Below are positions 1-7,545 of a stretch of DNA of 64,000 bases, piece by piece. Position numbers and translations under genes: made by a program. The DNA comes from Clostridiales bacterium (GTDB lineage: Bacteria > Bacillota > Clostridia > Oscillospirales > Oscillospiraceae), in NCBI GenBank assembly GCA_004557655.1, contig SFGJ01000004.1, positions 1 to 64,000 on the forward strand, in the 5' to 3' direction. The notes beneath the pieces are model-generated. The model had not been told where the DNA came from. It made no database searches and saw only the letters and a program-made list of their open reading frames with translations. Numbering within the stretch: position 1 is the first letter of the stretch; every line of letters begins with the position of its first letter.

Positions 1-991
1 CGTTGGTATACTTGCCGCTCTCGATGGTGACGGTGGTATGGGTCGCTATGATAGCCGCAGCCTGCCCATTGCCGTTTTCTATCCCGTAGATTTCACTGTA
101 GATGCTGTATTCGCCGTTGTTATTGGGGTCGCTCAGCACGAGATTGTTGGGGGGATCGCCGATGTTGCCGCTGCTCATAATAGAGCCCCTCAGGGTGTTG
201 CCGTTGAAGTCGATGGAAACGTCCTTCTTTATAACTAGATAGGGGTCATCAACGGTGACATCGCTTGCCAGGACGATATTGCCGATTCCCTTAGCCAGCG
301 CGTCTTTGATATCGGAAACGCTGCTTACCCGGACATGAGACCCCGCATTTGCATCATAAAGATACTCGGCGTTCTTATCATACTGGTTGTTATTGCTGTC
401 GTACTCAACAGTATCCTGCGTAGCAACAACGGTGATGCCGATGCCGTCGATGGACAGGCCCTGATACTCGTTGCCGGCTTCTTCTTTCATGTGACCGCTG
501 ATGGTGATTGCGCCTGTCACAGAGGATGCAGCGAGCTTGCCTTCAAAGCCGTTGAGCGCATCGGCAGTTGCAACACCGTCAACTCCGGTAACGGTGAAGT
601 CGATAGCTTCAAGCAACTTCGCATCGCCAACGATTCCGCTGATGACGATCTTGTACTTCAGAGCAAGATTGCCGTTGTTGACAATACGGAATTGATTGAG
701 ATTGTAAGTACAACCGGGCTCCCAAAGGATCCTATCATCACCTCTGCCGTCTGCGGCTATCCAGCGGAGAGTCTGTCCCTCAGCAGTATCCCAACCAACA
801 GGTGTCCCGTCAGACCATGAAGTTGCCATCTCAAGCCCGACATCCAGCGTACCTGCTTGGACTTTGTTCACCGCTGTACTTGCAGAGTCGGTGAACCACG
901 CAAATGTTGTTCCGATAAGCATTGCAACGCAAATGAGCATTGCTAAAACGGAAGACAACAGCGCGCGCTTCATTGTCTTTGTGTTATTCAT
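1..991 (-). CDS. SipW-dependent TasA/camelysin-like surface protein, copy 1 (C-terminus beyond window)
   Basis: Partial gene: the frame stays open to the first base of the window, giving 330 residues without a stop. The start ATG (989-991) is well placed behind AAGGAGGAA (998-1006). The protein begins MNNTKTMKRALLSS, followed by a hydrophobic helix and the motif TFAWFTDSAS, the kind of signal sequence cut by the SipW peptidase in TasA and camelysin. After about 200 residues it runs into repeats rich in beta-branched residues (for example TTVTIESGKYTN), which suggests a right-handed beta-helix. The role as an extracellular matrix or fibre protein is inferred from the family and from sipW nearby. 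It is the last visible gene of the minus-strand locus that starts near 6428, and the only one of the three tandem copies with an intact ATG and ribosome site. Confidence 0.8.
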   Translation of the reverse strand, partial: MNNTKTMKRALLSSVLAMLICVAMLIGTTFAWFTDSASTAVNKVQAGTLDVGLEMATSWSDGTPVGWDTAEGQTLRWIAADGRGDDRILWEPGCTYNLNQFRIVNNGNLALKYKIVISGIVGDAKLLEAIDFTVTGVDGVATADALNGFEGKLAASSVTGAITISGHMKEEAGNEYQGLSIDGIGITVVATQDTVEYDSNNNQYDKNAEYLYDANAGSHVRVSSVSDIKDALAKGIGNIVLASDVTVDDPYLVIKKDVSIDFNGNTLRGSIMSSGNIGDPPNNLVLSDPNNNGEYSIYSEIYGIENGNGQAAAIIATHTTVTIESGKYTN

Positions 992-1035
992 TGTCTTTCC
1001 TCCTTAAAAAATTTTTTTGGAATATAGAATAACAC

Positions 1036-1141
1036 TTATGTAGTCGGCTCTGCGCCGGTTGCATACCGCAGAAACCGGGGCGATCAAAGGGCACAAGGCA
1101 CGCTTATGCCCTTTGATTGCCCCTCCGCCTGTGGGCGGAGA
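1036..1141 (-). repeat. ~100-bp interspersed repeat, copy A, with hairpins
   Basis: The segment beginning tatgtagtcggctctgcgcc and running through a hairpin with arms ATCAAAGGGCA / TGCCCTTTGAT is nearly identical to 2731-2823. It ends in a second hairpin (CTCCGCC-tgtg-GGCGGAG, about 1127-1141). This copy lies between the second and first SipW-dependent genes and could act as a processing or termination structure or as a small mobile repeat. No T-run follows the hairpins, so a classical terminator is unlikely. Confidence 0.6.
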
Positions 1142-1173
1142 GGACTTTTGCATATAAAAATCGTAAATGATTA

Positions 1174-2823
1174 TTAGCGGTCTTTTAATTCGGTGTTTGC
1201 GACTGTTTTGCCATCGCCCCAGCTGTTGCCGCTGATATAGTATGTTACACCTTCTGCAAGAGACTGAGCTTTCATAACCTCGCCCGAGCTATCTCCGGAG
1301 TCTGTAGCAGTATTATTTTTAATGGTAATTTGCGTATCTGCACCCACTGAACCGAAACGAATAATACGATCGCCGATATTTGCGAAGGTGTTTCCTGTAA
1401 TCACAACAGCCTTATGATTTACAGGTTCACTGTCCGACTGTACTGCGATGGCGTTGTGTGCGGTTGTGTCAAAAGAACTGTTTATTACAGTGACACCGTT
1501 GATTTTCTGGGTATAAACGCCCTGGAAGCAATTATTGAATGAACAACTCTCAACGGTCAGGTTCCTAACATGACCGTCGTTATTTTCATTGTAATAGCGC
1601 AATGCCTGATTTCCCGATGCGGTGTTGTTGATATTGAAAGCGCAGTTTTTAAAAGCAACACCGTCAATAACCGTAGTTTCCAAGGAAGACGAAATATTTA
1701 CGGGAGCGGTGAAAGTAATACCTTCTATGGTGATGTTGCTCCAGTTTTGCGTCAGATAATATGCACTGCCGCTTGTATATGCCTTATCGAGCACATAGTC
1801 ATAGGATTCTCCGTAAACATGGCCCGAACCTCCGGTAAGTCCTGCAACGGTAACGGTAGCACCCTTCGCCGCCTTGATGGTTACATTGCTCATATTACGA
1901 ACATAATAAGCTGAAGCCGACCATTGACCGCTTGTCTTTATTGCAACGAACTCTTCATAGGTTTTCTTGTTTTCTTCTGCTACGCCGCCGATATAATAGT
2001 CGGTGTTGCTGCCCGTATACTTTGTTGCTCGACCAAGTTCCAGTTTTCCATAGTTACCGGCACTGAGTATGATTGTCTTGCCGTCAATAGAACCGAATTC
2101 TCCATCCAAATAGTTCTGAACATTGGCGGGATTGGCAAGAATCACGCTGTCATTGGCATTCTCATCATAAGTATTGTTAAAGCTGTCGTACTCAACAGTA
2201 TCCTGCGTAGCAACAACGGTAATACCAATACCATCGATAGACAGACCCTGATACTCGTTACCGGCGGACTCTTTCATATGGCCCGAGATGGTAATAAGCC
2301 CGGTATCCTGTCCGGCAGTCAAATGACCTTCGGCTGTAATTGGGAAAGCAGTACCATTCGCAAGGGTATACGACCAATCAATAACCTCGTTCAGTTCTGC
2401 GTCGCCGTCAATGCCGCTGATAGCAATTTTATACTTCAGTGCCAGGTTGCCGTTGTTCTTAATCTTGAAGCTCTGCAGCTTGTAGGTACAACCGGGTTCC
2501 CAAAGAACCTCATCACTTTCGTGACCTGCTGCCTTCTGCCAAGCGAGAGTCTGACCCTCAAGGGAGTTGCCGTTTTCGTCAAGCAGCTGAACATCCAGCG
2601 TACCCGCCTGGATCTTGTTGACCGCCGTGGAAGCGGAGTCGGTGAACCACGCGAAAGTCGTTCCGATCAACATAGCTAAGCAGAGAACGATAGCCATGAC
2701 GCTGGAAAGCAACGCGCGCTTCGTTGTCTTTATGTAATCGGCTCTGCGCCGGTTGCATACCGCAGAAACTGGGGCAATCAAAGGGCACAAGGCACGCTTA
2801 TGCCCTTTGATCGCCCCTCCCAA
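1174..2823 (-). CDS. SipW-dependent TasA/camelysin-like protein, copy 2, start region damaged
   Basis: The frame is open from 2823, but similarity to the sister proteins begins only at about 2733 (KTTKRALLSS). The position used as ATG (MKRALL) in copy 1 is ACG here (2722-2724), and everything upstream is the ~100-bp repeat with no ribosome site. The first in-frame ATG (2695-2697, MAIVLCLAML) would give 507 aa but also lacks a ribosome site. The module contains a hydrophobic signal, TFAWFTDSAS, and the QAGTLDVQLL block shared with copy 3. The C-terminal ~280 residues are a repetitive beta-helix-like domain different from copies 1 and 3. It may be translated poorly or be a silent cassette. The family assignment is firm; expression is doubtful. 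Confidence 0.65.
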   Translation of the reverse strand: MGGAIKGHKRALCPLIAPVSAVCNRRRADYIKTTKRALLSSVMAIVLCLAMLIGTTFAWFTDSASTAVNKIQAGTLDVQLLDENGNSLEGQTLAWQKAAGHESDEVLWEPGCTYKLQSFKIKNNGNLALKYKIAISGIDGDAELNEVIDWSYTLANGTAFPITAEGHLTAGQDTGLITISGHMKESAGNEYQGLSIDGIGITVVATQDTVEYDSFNNTYDENANDSVILANPANVQNYLDGEFGSIDGKTIILSAGNYGKLELGRATKYTGSNTDYYIGGVAEENKKTYEEFVAIKTSGQWSASAYYVRNMSNVTIKAAKGATVTVAGLTGGSGHVYGESYDYVLDKAYTSGSAYYLTQNWSNITIEGITFTAPVNISSSLETTVIDGVAFKNCAFNINNTASGNQALRYYNENNDGHVRNLTVESCSFNNCFQGVYTQKINGVTVINSSFDTTAHNAIAVQSDSEPVNHKAVVITGNTFANIGDRIIRFGSVGADTQITIKNNTATDSGDSSGEVMKAQSLAEGVTYYISGNSWGDGKTVANTELKDR

Positions 2824-2835
2824 AGAGGGAGGGGA
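2731..2835 (-). repeat. ~100-bp interspersed repeat, copy B, fused to the 5' end of copy 2
   Basis: Second copy of the repeat at 1036-1141, including the ATCAAAGGGCA / TGCCCTTTGAT hairpin (around 2777-2811). It is followed by a different outer hairpin (CCCTCCC-aaaga-GGGAGGG, about 2815-2834). It joins the coding module of copy 2 at the tatgta sequence, replacing the leader and ATG seen in copy 1. It also forms the 3' flank of copy 3, whose stop is at 2852. Confidence 0.6.
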
Positions 2836-2851
2836 GCAAAAAGTAATAATA

Positions 2852-4228
2852 TTAATTAATCGGAATAACCATTCCGTCTATGGTCAGTACCAGATCGCTC
2901 GCCACAGAATAAATGTTCAGATAATTGCCCAGATCCTCGTCGGCAATCTCTGTGCCGTTGGCAAAGAAGGTGCATCCGTCCATAGTAACCTTTGCACCGC
3001 TTGCTCTGACAGACATTAGATACTGTTTGTTGCCGGTGGTCTGATTTGCCTCAATGCGGCAGTCCTTAAAGGTAAGCTCGACATCGGTTGTACCTTCATT
3101 GATAACAACAGTAGCAAAGTTGTTCCAAGAGGAATAACTAAAGGTGTTATTACCTATCAGCGTGCAGTTCTCAAAGGTAGCCTTTGTACCGGCAGACCAG
3201 GTCTGGAAGGCGCACCAGCCGGTGAGGGTGGTGTTCTTGACAACAGCTTTCACATTTTCATTCGCACTTGCAATGTTGAGAGCATAATAGTTTGCGGAAA
3301 CAGAAGAATTATCCGCAACTATGGTGACATCGGTAGTTCCGTAAACGGAAACGCCGCGAGTGTATGCGCCGGTTGTGGGGCCGACAACATCAACATTGGA
3401 GAGAGTGAGAGTTACAGGCTCGGTGTTATCAGTTATATTGATAACACGGTCGGCATTATCCGGAACGAGAAGTTTACCTTCACCTTCACCGTAAATAGTA
3501 ATATCGCCCTTAACTTCAACTACTTCGGGCATCTGAACAGGTGCAGTCAGAATAACATCATCACCGCTTGCCAAGGCTGCTGCAAGTTCATCAGCAGTTG
3601 CAACAGGAATTGCATACTCAGCCTGCGCGTCATACTGGTTTGTATTACTGTCATATTCAACAGTATCCTGTGTCGCATATACGGTAATCGCAATACCGTC
3701 AATGGATTTATCCTGATACTCATTGCCTGCGGATTCCTGCATATGTCCGGTGATGGTGATAAAATCAGATGTATCACCGGCGGTCAGATGACCTTCGGCA
3801 GACAGATCGGCAGGATTAGTGTTGCCAACTTTATAAGTCCAGTCGATCACTTCATTAAGCTCTGCATCGCCGGCAATACCGCTGATGACGATCTTGTACT
3901 TCAGAGCAAGATTGCCGTTGTTCTTAATCTTGAAGCTCTGCAGATTGTAGGTACAACCGGGCTCCCAGAGAACCTCTTCATTTGCAGTTGTGCCTGAAGA
4001 TGTGTCTGCAGTTGCGCTTGCAGCCTTCTGCCAAGCGAGAGTCTGACCCTCAAGGGAGTTGCCGTTTTCGTCAAGCAGCTGAACATCCAGCGTGCCCGCC
4101 TGGATCTTGTTCACCGCTGTACTTGCGGAGTCGGTGAACCACGCGAAAGTCGTTCCGATCAACATAGCTAAGCAGAGAACGATAGCCATGACGCTGGAAA
4201 GCAACGCGCGCTTCGTTGTCTTTTGCAG
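2852..4228 (-). CDS. SipW-dependent TasA/camelysin-like protein, copy 3
   Basis: About 458 aa if translation begins at the CTG (4226-4228), which sits 8 nt after AGGAG (4237-4241) just downstream of the sipW stop. The ATG of copy 1 is ACG here (4214-4216) and no ATG occurs before MAIVLC. Order: basic N-terminus KTTKRALL, hydrophobic helix, TFAWFTDSAS SipW site, a TasA-like beta domain with LWEPGCTYNLQSFKIKNNG, then from about residue 200 a repetitive beta-helix-like region (VTLTLSNVDV, VKNTTLTG). The first ~85 residues are almost identical in DNA to copy 2. Being next to sipW, it is probably the main expressed copy. CTG initiation is an inference from ribosome-site spacing. Confidence 0.75.
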   Translation of the reverse strand: MQKTTKRALLSSVMAIVLCLAMLIGTTFAWFTDSASTAVNKIQAGTLDVQLLDENGNSLEGQTLAWQKAASATADTSSGTTANEEVLWEPGCTYNLQSFKIKNNGNLALKYKIVISGIAGDAELNEVIDWTYKVGNTNPADLSAEGHLTAGDTSDFITITGHMQESAGNEYQDKSIDGIAITVYATQDTVEYDSNTNQYDAQAEYAIPVATADELAAALASGDDVILTAPVQMPEVVEVKGDITIYGEGEGKLLVPDNADRVINITDNTEPVTLTLSNVDVVGPTTGAYTRGVSVYGTTDVTIVADNSSVSANYYALNIASANENVKAVVKNTTLTGWCAFQTWSAGTKATFENCTLIGNNTFSYSSWNNFATVVINEGTTDVELTFKDCRIEANQTTGNKQYLMSVRASGAKVTMDGCTFFANGTEIADEDLGNYLNIYSVASDLVLTIDGMVIPIN

Positions 4229-4243
4229 GGGCGTATCTCCTCT

Positions 4244-4981
4244 TCACCGGACAGGATCGGTTATCTCTTCCCCGCTCGTCGGATTCACCGGCGCGGTTGT
4301 CTCCGGGGCGGCGGCTGCCGCTTGGCCGGCAAGCTGCTCCTTCATCGCCAGCAACTCCTGCATCATGCGCTGCGTTTCGGCGCGGTCTGCCTCCAGTTTT
4401 TCTCGCTCCGCCTGCAATTCCTCCTGCTGCTCTGACTTGTATTTGCGGAACAGGCGAATACAGCGGACTCCCTCAAGCAAAATCAGAACCAAGAACGGAA
4501 TCAAAATACACACGATATAGCCGGGTGTGGTTTTCAAAAACTGGAAGAAAGTCCCGATCTTGGGAATATGCGTACTGTATTTGCCAATCACATACGGATA
4601 GGTGACAACGGTTTCATCGTCCGTATCGGTAGTTGTACCATAAGTAATAAAGCCGGGCTGACCGTTTGCGTCAGTAGTCAGTCTGCGAATTTTGTGGGTG
4701 ACGGTCTCGCCGTAGTTTGTGGTATTTTGCGAAGTATAGGCTATAATGTCGCCTTCCTTCAGTGTAGACGGATCAACCTCTTTCACCAGCGCCAAGTCAC
4801 CCGCCTTAAAGTCGGTTTTGCTCATGGAGTCGGTCAGGATGATAAATGCCTTATAGCCAAACAAGCTACGGTCGGCTCGGTCGAAAGTGGAAACCGAAAC
4901 GATCGTAAATACCATCATAGCGGCAGCAAGGGCAACAATCAGCCACACCACTACGCTGCGAATTACTTTTATTGCCTTCAT
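4244..4981 (-). CDS. sipW: Signal peptidase I, SipW type
   Basis: 245 aa from the ATG at 4979-4981, which has CAGGAG seven bases upstream; a longer frame to 5026 has no ribosome site. An N-terminal membrane helix (about residues 8-30) is followed by ILTDSMSKT, holding the catalytic Ser, and by YGETVTHKI, where the His replaces the Lys of housekeeping type I peptidases, as in the ER-type S26B/SipW group. A second helix (PGYIVCILIPFLVLILL) precedes a charged, Gln- and Glu-rich coiled coil and an Ala/Pro tail. The coiled-coil tail is longer than in Bacillus SipW. It processes the TasA-like proteins encoded on both sides. The reading frame is followed in the same frame by copy 3. Confidence 0.9.
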   Translation of the reverse strand: MKAIKVIRSVVVWLIVALAAAMMVFTIVSVSTFDRADRSLFGYKAFIILTDSMSKTDFKAGDLALVKEVDPSTLKEGDIIAYTSQNTTNYGETVTHKIRRLTTDANGQPGFITYGTTTDTDDETVVTYPYVIGKYSTHIPKIGTFFQFLKTTPGYIVCILIPFLVLILLEGVRCIRLFRKYKSEQQEELQAEREKLEADRAETQRMMQELLAMKEQLAGQAAAAAPETTAPVNPTSGEEITDPVR

Positions 4982-5083
4982 GTCAATACTCCTGTTGCGG
5001 TTTTGTACGCATTCCTCAAGAACCATTTTATTTCTTTCTGTCCGCGCTTTTTCCCGCCCGGACCATCAGTACGCTGTCGCCTG

Positions 5084-5629
5084 CTAATTAAACAGTTTGT
5101 TCGGGTTGTTCTTGGTCTGTGTAGCTTCGGCACACATAGTAAAAGCCAGGTCAAGGCCCTGTGCGTCATTTCCTTTTTCCTTGGGGAAATAGAAATACAC
5201 CGCTAGATCCCGGCGCTGTCCGATCCTCAAGGTATCGTCGGCAGCGGCCGTATTTTGCCTTGTCAGCTTATCGGCTGTGCCGAAATAAAGGATTTCTTCT
5301 CCGTCCTTGATCGTGACGGTTATCACATCGGCAAGGCCGCCTGAGACATTGTCGAGGTATATTCTGTAATACACATCCCATGTACTTTCATTTTCGATGA
5401 AGAAATCCTTTTTGACGGTCATACCCGGCTCAAAGAGGAACTCGTGCTCCTGTATGACCGGCTTGCCGTCGTTAAGGTTAATTTTGACCGATCCGGTATG
5501 GAACAGGTTGTTGTCGACCGAAACCGTCGCTCGCACAAGGGCAACGGTGGTAACGCACAGACAGACAGCAAGGACGATAATGGTTACAATACCGCCCGTC
5601 AGTTTTTTAGTGGTTTTGGTTTTAGTCAT
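5084..5629 (-). CDS. Camelysin/TasA-like SipW-dependent secreted protein
   Basis: 181 aa from the ATG at 5627-5629 (MTKTKTTKKLTGG), about nine bases after GGGGG; the ATG nine bases further upstream is too close to that site. Basic N-terminus, hydrophobic helix (GIVTIIVLAVCLCVTTVALV) and then a beta-rich domain with FLFEPGMTVKKDFFIENES, matching the EPG and ENxx pattern of the TasA-like neighbours. The start overlaps the end of the upstream SPQTG gene by 8 nt, implying translational coupling. A likely minor fibre or accessory subunit such as TapA, but the exact role is an inference. Confidence 0.7.
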   Translation of the reverse strand: MTKTKTTKKLTGGIVTIIVLAVCLCVTTVALVRATVSVDNNLFHTGSVKINLNDGKPVIQEHEFLFEPGMTVKKDFFIENESTWDVYYRIYLDNVSGGLADVITVTIKDGEEILYFGTADKLTRQNTAAADDTLRIGQRRDLAVYFYFPKEKGNDAQGLDLAFTMCAEATQTKNNPNKLFN

Positions 5630-6428
5630 TTTTCCCATCCCCCTTACGTCTGCGGAATAATAACAGGAGGAATATCACGCCGGCGGAGCCAAGCGCTATC
5701 AAGGCCCACAGCACGACGTTAGAACTATCACCTGTCTGCGGAGAGTCATCCAGGTTTCCGGTTTCCTCGACCCACCACGTAAAGTCTGCAGTCAAATCCT
5801 TGTTTTGGTATTCATTTCCCACAGCGGTTTCCAAATACGCCGTGATTTCATAGTAAAGATCCTTGGTAGCAGAGCTTTGTGACTGCAATGTATATGTAAC
5901 GCTCTCGGGCATATCCCGCATAAGGCCGTCATACATTGTCTCCCCTGAAGTGAGGAGCTTTACCCGCACTTTCAGCACCTCTGCTAATTTTTCATAGCCG
6001 GGGCGGACAGCGGCACGGTAATGCACGGTCACCTTATCGTGATAGGACACCTGCACTCTGAAATATTGGGTTTCGGCATCGCCGGGGAACATATTGCCAA
6101 CTTTGAATGGAGTATTTTCCTGCTCCTGTCTATTGTACAGGGAGATCGTGGCCGCTTTTTTTGTTTCAGTCGTCGGTCTCTGTGCAGGAGCAGATGTTCC
6201 TCCGCCCTCACCTTCCGAAACGCCTTCACCCGGCTCTGCCTCCTCCCCGCCGTTTGGGTTTTTCTCAGGCGTGATCAGGTTTTCGGGTACAGTGACCGTG
6301 GTCTGCTCATTGCCGTTAATTTGGTTATAGATCAGTGTTCCGGCAAGGGCGACAACACTCAGGGCCAACAGCACAGCCAAAACGATAATGATTGTCTTTG
6401 TTATACTTCGTTTTTGCTTATCCATCAT
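5622..6428 (-). CDS. Cell-wall-anchored surface protein with SPQTG sorting signal
   Basis: 268 aa from the ATG pair at 6423-6428 behind AAAGGAG. Signal or anchor helix (residues 10-32), an acidic Gly/Glu/Pro-rich linker (about 45-90), then a TasA-like beta domain with NMFPGDAETQYFRVQV. The C-terminus has SPQTGDSS, a 20-residue hydrophobic stretch and RRRKGDGKND, a sortase signal with Ser in place of Leu. First gene of the minus-strand surface locus, so it probably anchors or nucleates the fibre made from the downstream SipW substrates. Function is inferred; anchoring is well supported by the sequence. Confidence 0.75.
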   Translation of the reverse strand: MMDKQKRSITKTIIIVLAVLLALSVVALAGTLIYNQINGNEQTTVTVPENLITPEKNPNGGEEAEPGEGVSEGEGGGTSAPAQRPTTETKKAATISLYNRQEQENTPFKVGNMFPGDAETQYFRVQVSYHDKVTVHYRAAVRPGYEKLAEVLKVRVKLLTSGETMYDGLMRDMPESVTYTLQSQSSATKDLYYEITAYLETAVGNEYQNKDLTADFTWWVEETGNLDDSPQTGDSSNVVLWALIALGSAGVIFLLLLFRRRKGDGKND

Positions 6429-6773
6429 CGGAACTCCTTTCACAGGATAGGACCTGTTCGCTGCCGCTTATTACACGCAGCAGCAGTCAAAACATATTTT
6501 TTCCGCATTTTTATCCCGCGGAGGCAACCCATGTTTTTCGAATGGCCGAACGAAGCAGTATACAAATGGTACCGCCCCGTTATTTCGCGGCCTTCACTAT
6601 GCAACGAAAACCTAAATTCAATACATCTTTACTCTACCACACATTTTGGGGAAATGCAACACGAAAAAACGAAATATAGCAAAAGTAAAGAAGAAGTAAC
6701 AGAGCTGCGGTCAATTCTGCTGATTACGAGAATTCCGACTGGGCATTCTCCACAATTTCCGGAAATCTTGTTC
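6429..6773. other. Intergenic region and long leader of the surface locus
   Basis: 345 bases without a supportable gene, AT-rich toward 6600-6720. It holds the promoter at 6631-6659 and a leader of about 195 nt before the SPQTG gene. The right end forms the 3' flank of the DUF2461 gene. No clear riboswitch or terminator was found. Confidence 0.5.
6631..6659 (-). promoter_or_regulatory. Sigma-A-type promoter of the SipW/TasA-like locus
   Basis: On the minus strand TTGCAT is separated by 17 nt from TAGAGT, facing the SPQTG gene. Spacing is ideal, and the predicted leader is about 195 nt. Confidence 0.5.
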
Positions 6774-7451
6774 TCACTCACGCTTTCTCTCCACAGAAGC
6801 ACAAAGAGCAGCAAAATACTTATAAAATGGCACCAGCGTCTTGAATCCTGCCAGCATCTCCTCGGCCAGCTCCGGCCGAAAGATCTTCTCATCCAGAGGC
6901 AGCTCATGGCTCAGGGACAGGGACTTTTTCTGGAACCACGGCCGCAGAAGGTCGCTGACTTCCCCCTTGCTGCGGGCATAGCTGTCCCCGGTGAGGACGA
7001 ACTCCCTCTGCCTGTTGAACAGGCGCACCAGCCTGCCGAATTCATCCGGGCGCTCCTGCAGATCCCGGCGAAAGAGCTCCATCAGCTCTGCCCGAGCCTG
7101 CCAGAAGCCCATGCCGTAGCTGTAATACTCCGGGGCGATCTCGAAGTAGAAGGTGGGCCGTCCCGTCCAGTCCTTGTCCCCGGTGCGCACGCAGAACCAC
7201 AGGTGATCCTTGTACGGTCCCCGGCCGTGGAGCCGTCGGGCATCCCGATAGATACGGCTGACCTTCAGCAGGAGAGGCTCATGGGGGAGCATCCCACGCA
7301 AGCCCTCATAGACCTGCTCACCCAAAGCCCTGGTAGGCTCCAGCAGATGCTTCTGATAGTCCTCCTTATGGGCCAAAAACCACTCCCGTTCGTTATTGAA
7401 GCGGATGCCCCACATAAAGTCCACTGTCTCCTGCGTATATCCCTGAAACAT
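6774..7451 (-). CDS. DUF2461 (TIGR02453-type) family protein
   Basis: 225 aa; ATG behind GAGGTGAGAACGGT. The sequence FMWGIRFNNEREWFLAHKEDYQ at the N-terminus, KVSRIYRDARRLHGRGPYKDHLW in the middle and the FYFEIAP block are characteristic of DUF2461, a widespread cytoplasmic family without an established biochemical role. Length agrees with the family. It is transcribed alone: the aminotransferase terminator (7496-7534) lies just upstream and a divergent-looking AT-rich region lies downstream. Confidence 0.85.
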   Translation of the reverse strand: MFQGYTQETVDFMWGIRFNNEREWFLAHKEDYQKHLLEPTRALGEQVYEGLRGMLPHEPLLLKVSRIYRDARRLHGRGPYKDHLWFCVRTGDKDWTGRPTFYFEIAPEYYSYGMGFWQARAELMELFRRDLQERPDEFGRLVRLFNRQREFVLTGDSYARSKGEVSDLLRPWFQKKSLSLSHELPLDEKIFRPELAEEMLAGFKTLVPFYKYFAALCASVERKRE

Positions 7452-7495
7452 ACCGTTCTCACCTCGTGTTTTTTATAGTGTATCCCTTTCGGAGC

Positions 7496-7534
7496 AAAAA
7501 CACAAGGGGAGGCAGGCAGCTGCCTCCCCTTGTG
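7496..7534 (-). terminator. Rho-independent terminator of the aminotransferase gene
   Basis: A 15-bp perfect inverted repeat (CACAAGGGGAGGCAG / CTGCCTCCCCTTGTG) with a 4-nt loop, followed on the minus strand by TTTTT. Confidence 0.9.
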
Positions 7535-7545
7535 AAATTTTATAA

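Noticed and set aside
6021..7478. A 485-aa plus-strand frame through the SPQTG gene and DUF2461
   Set aside because: Spans two genuine minus-strand genes and their intergenic promoter; no coherent domains.
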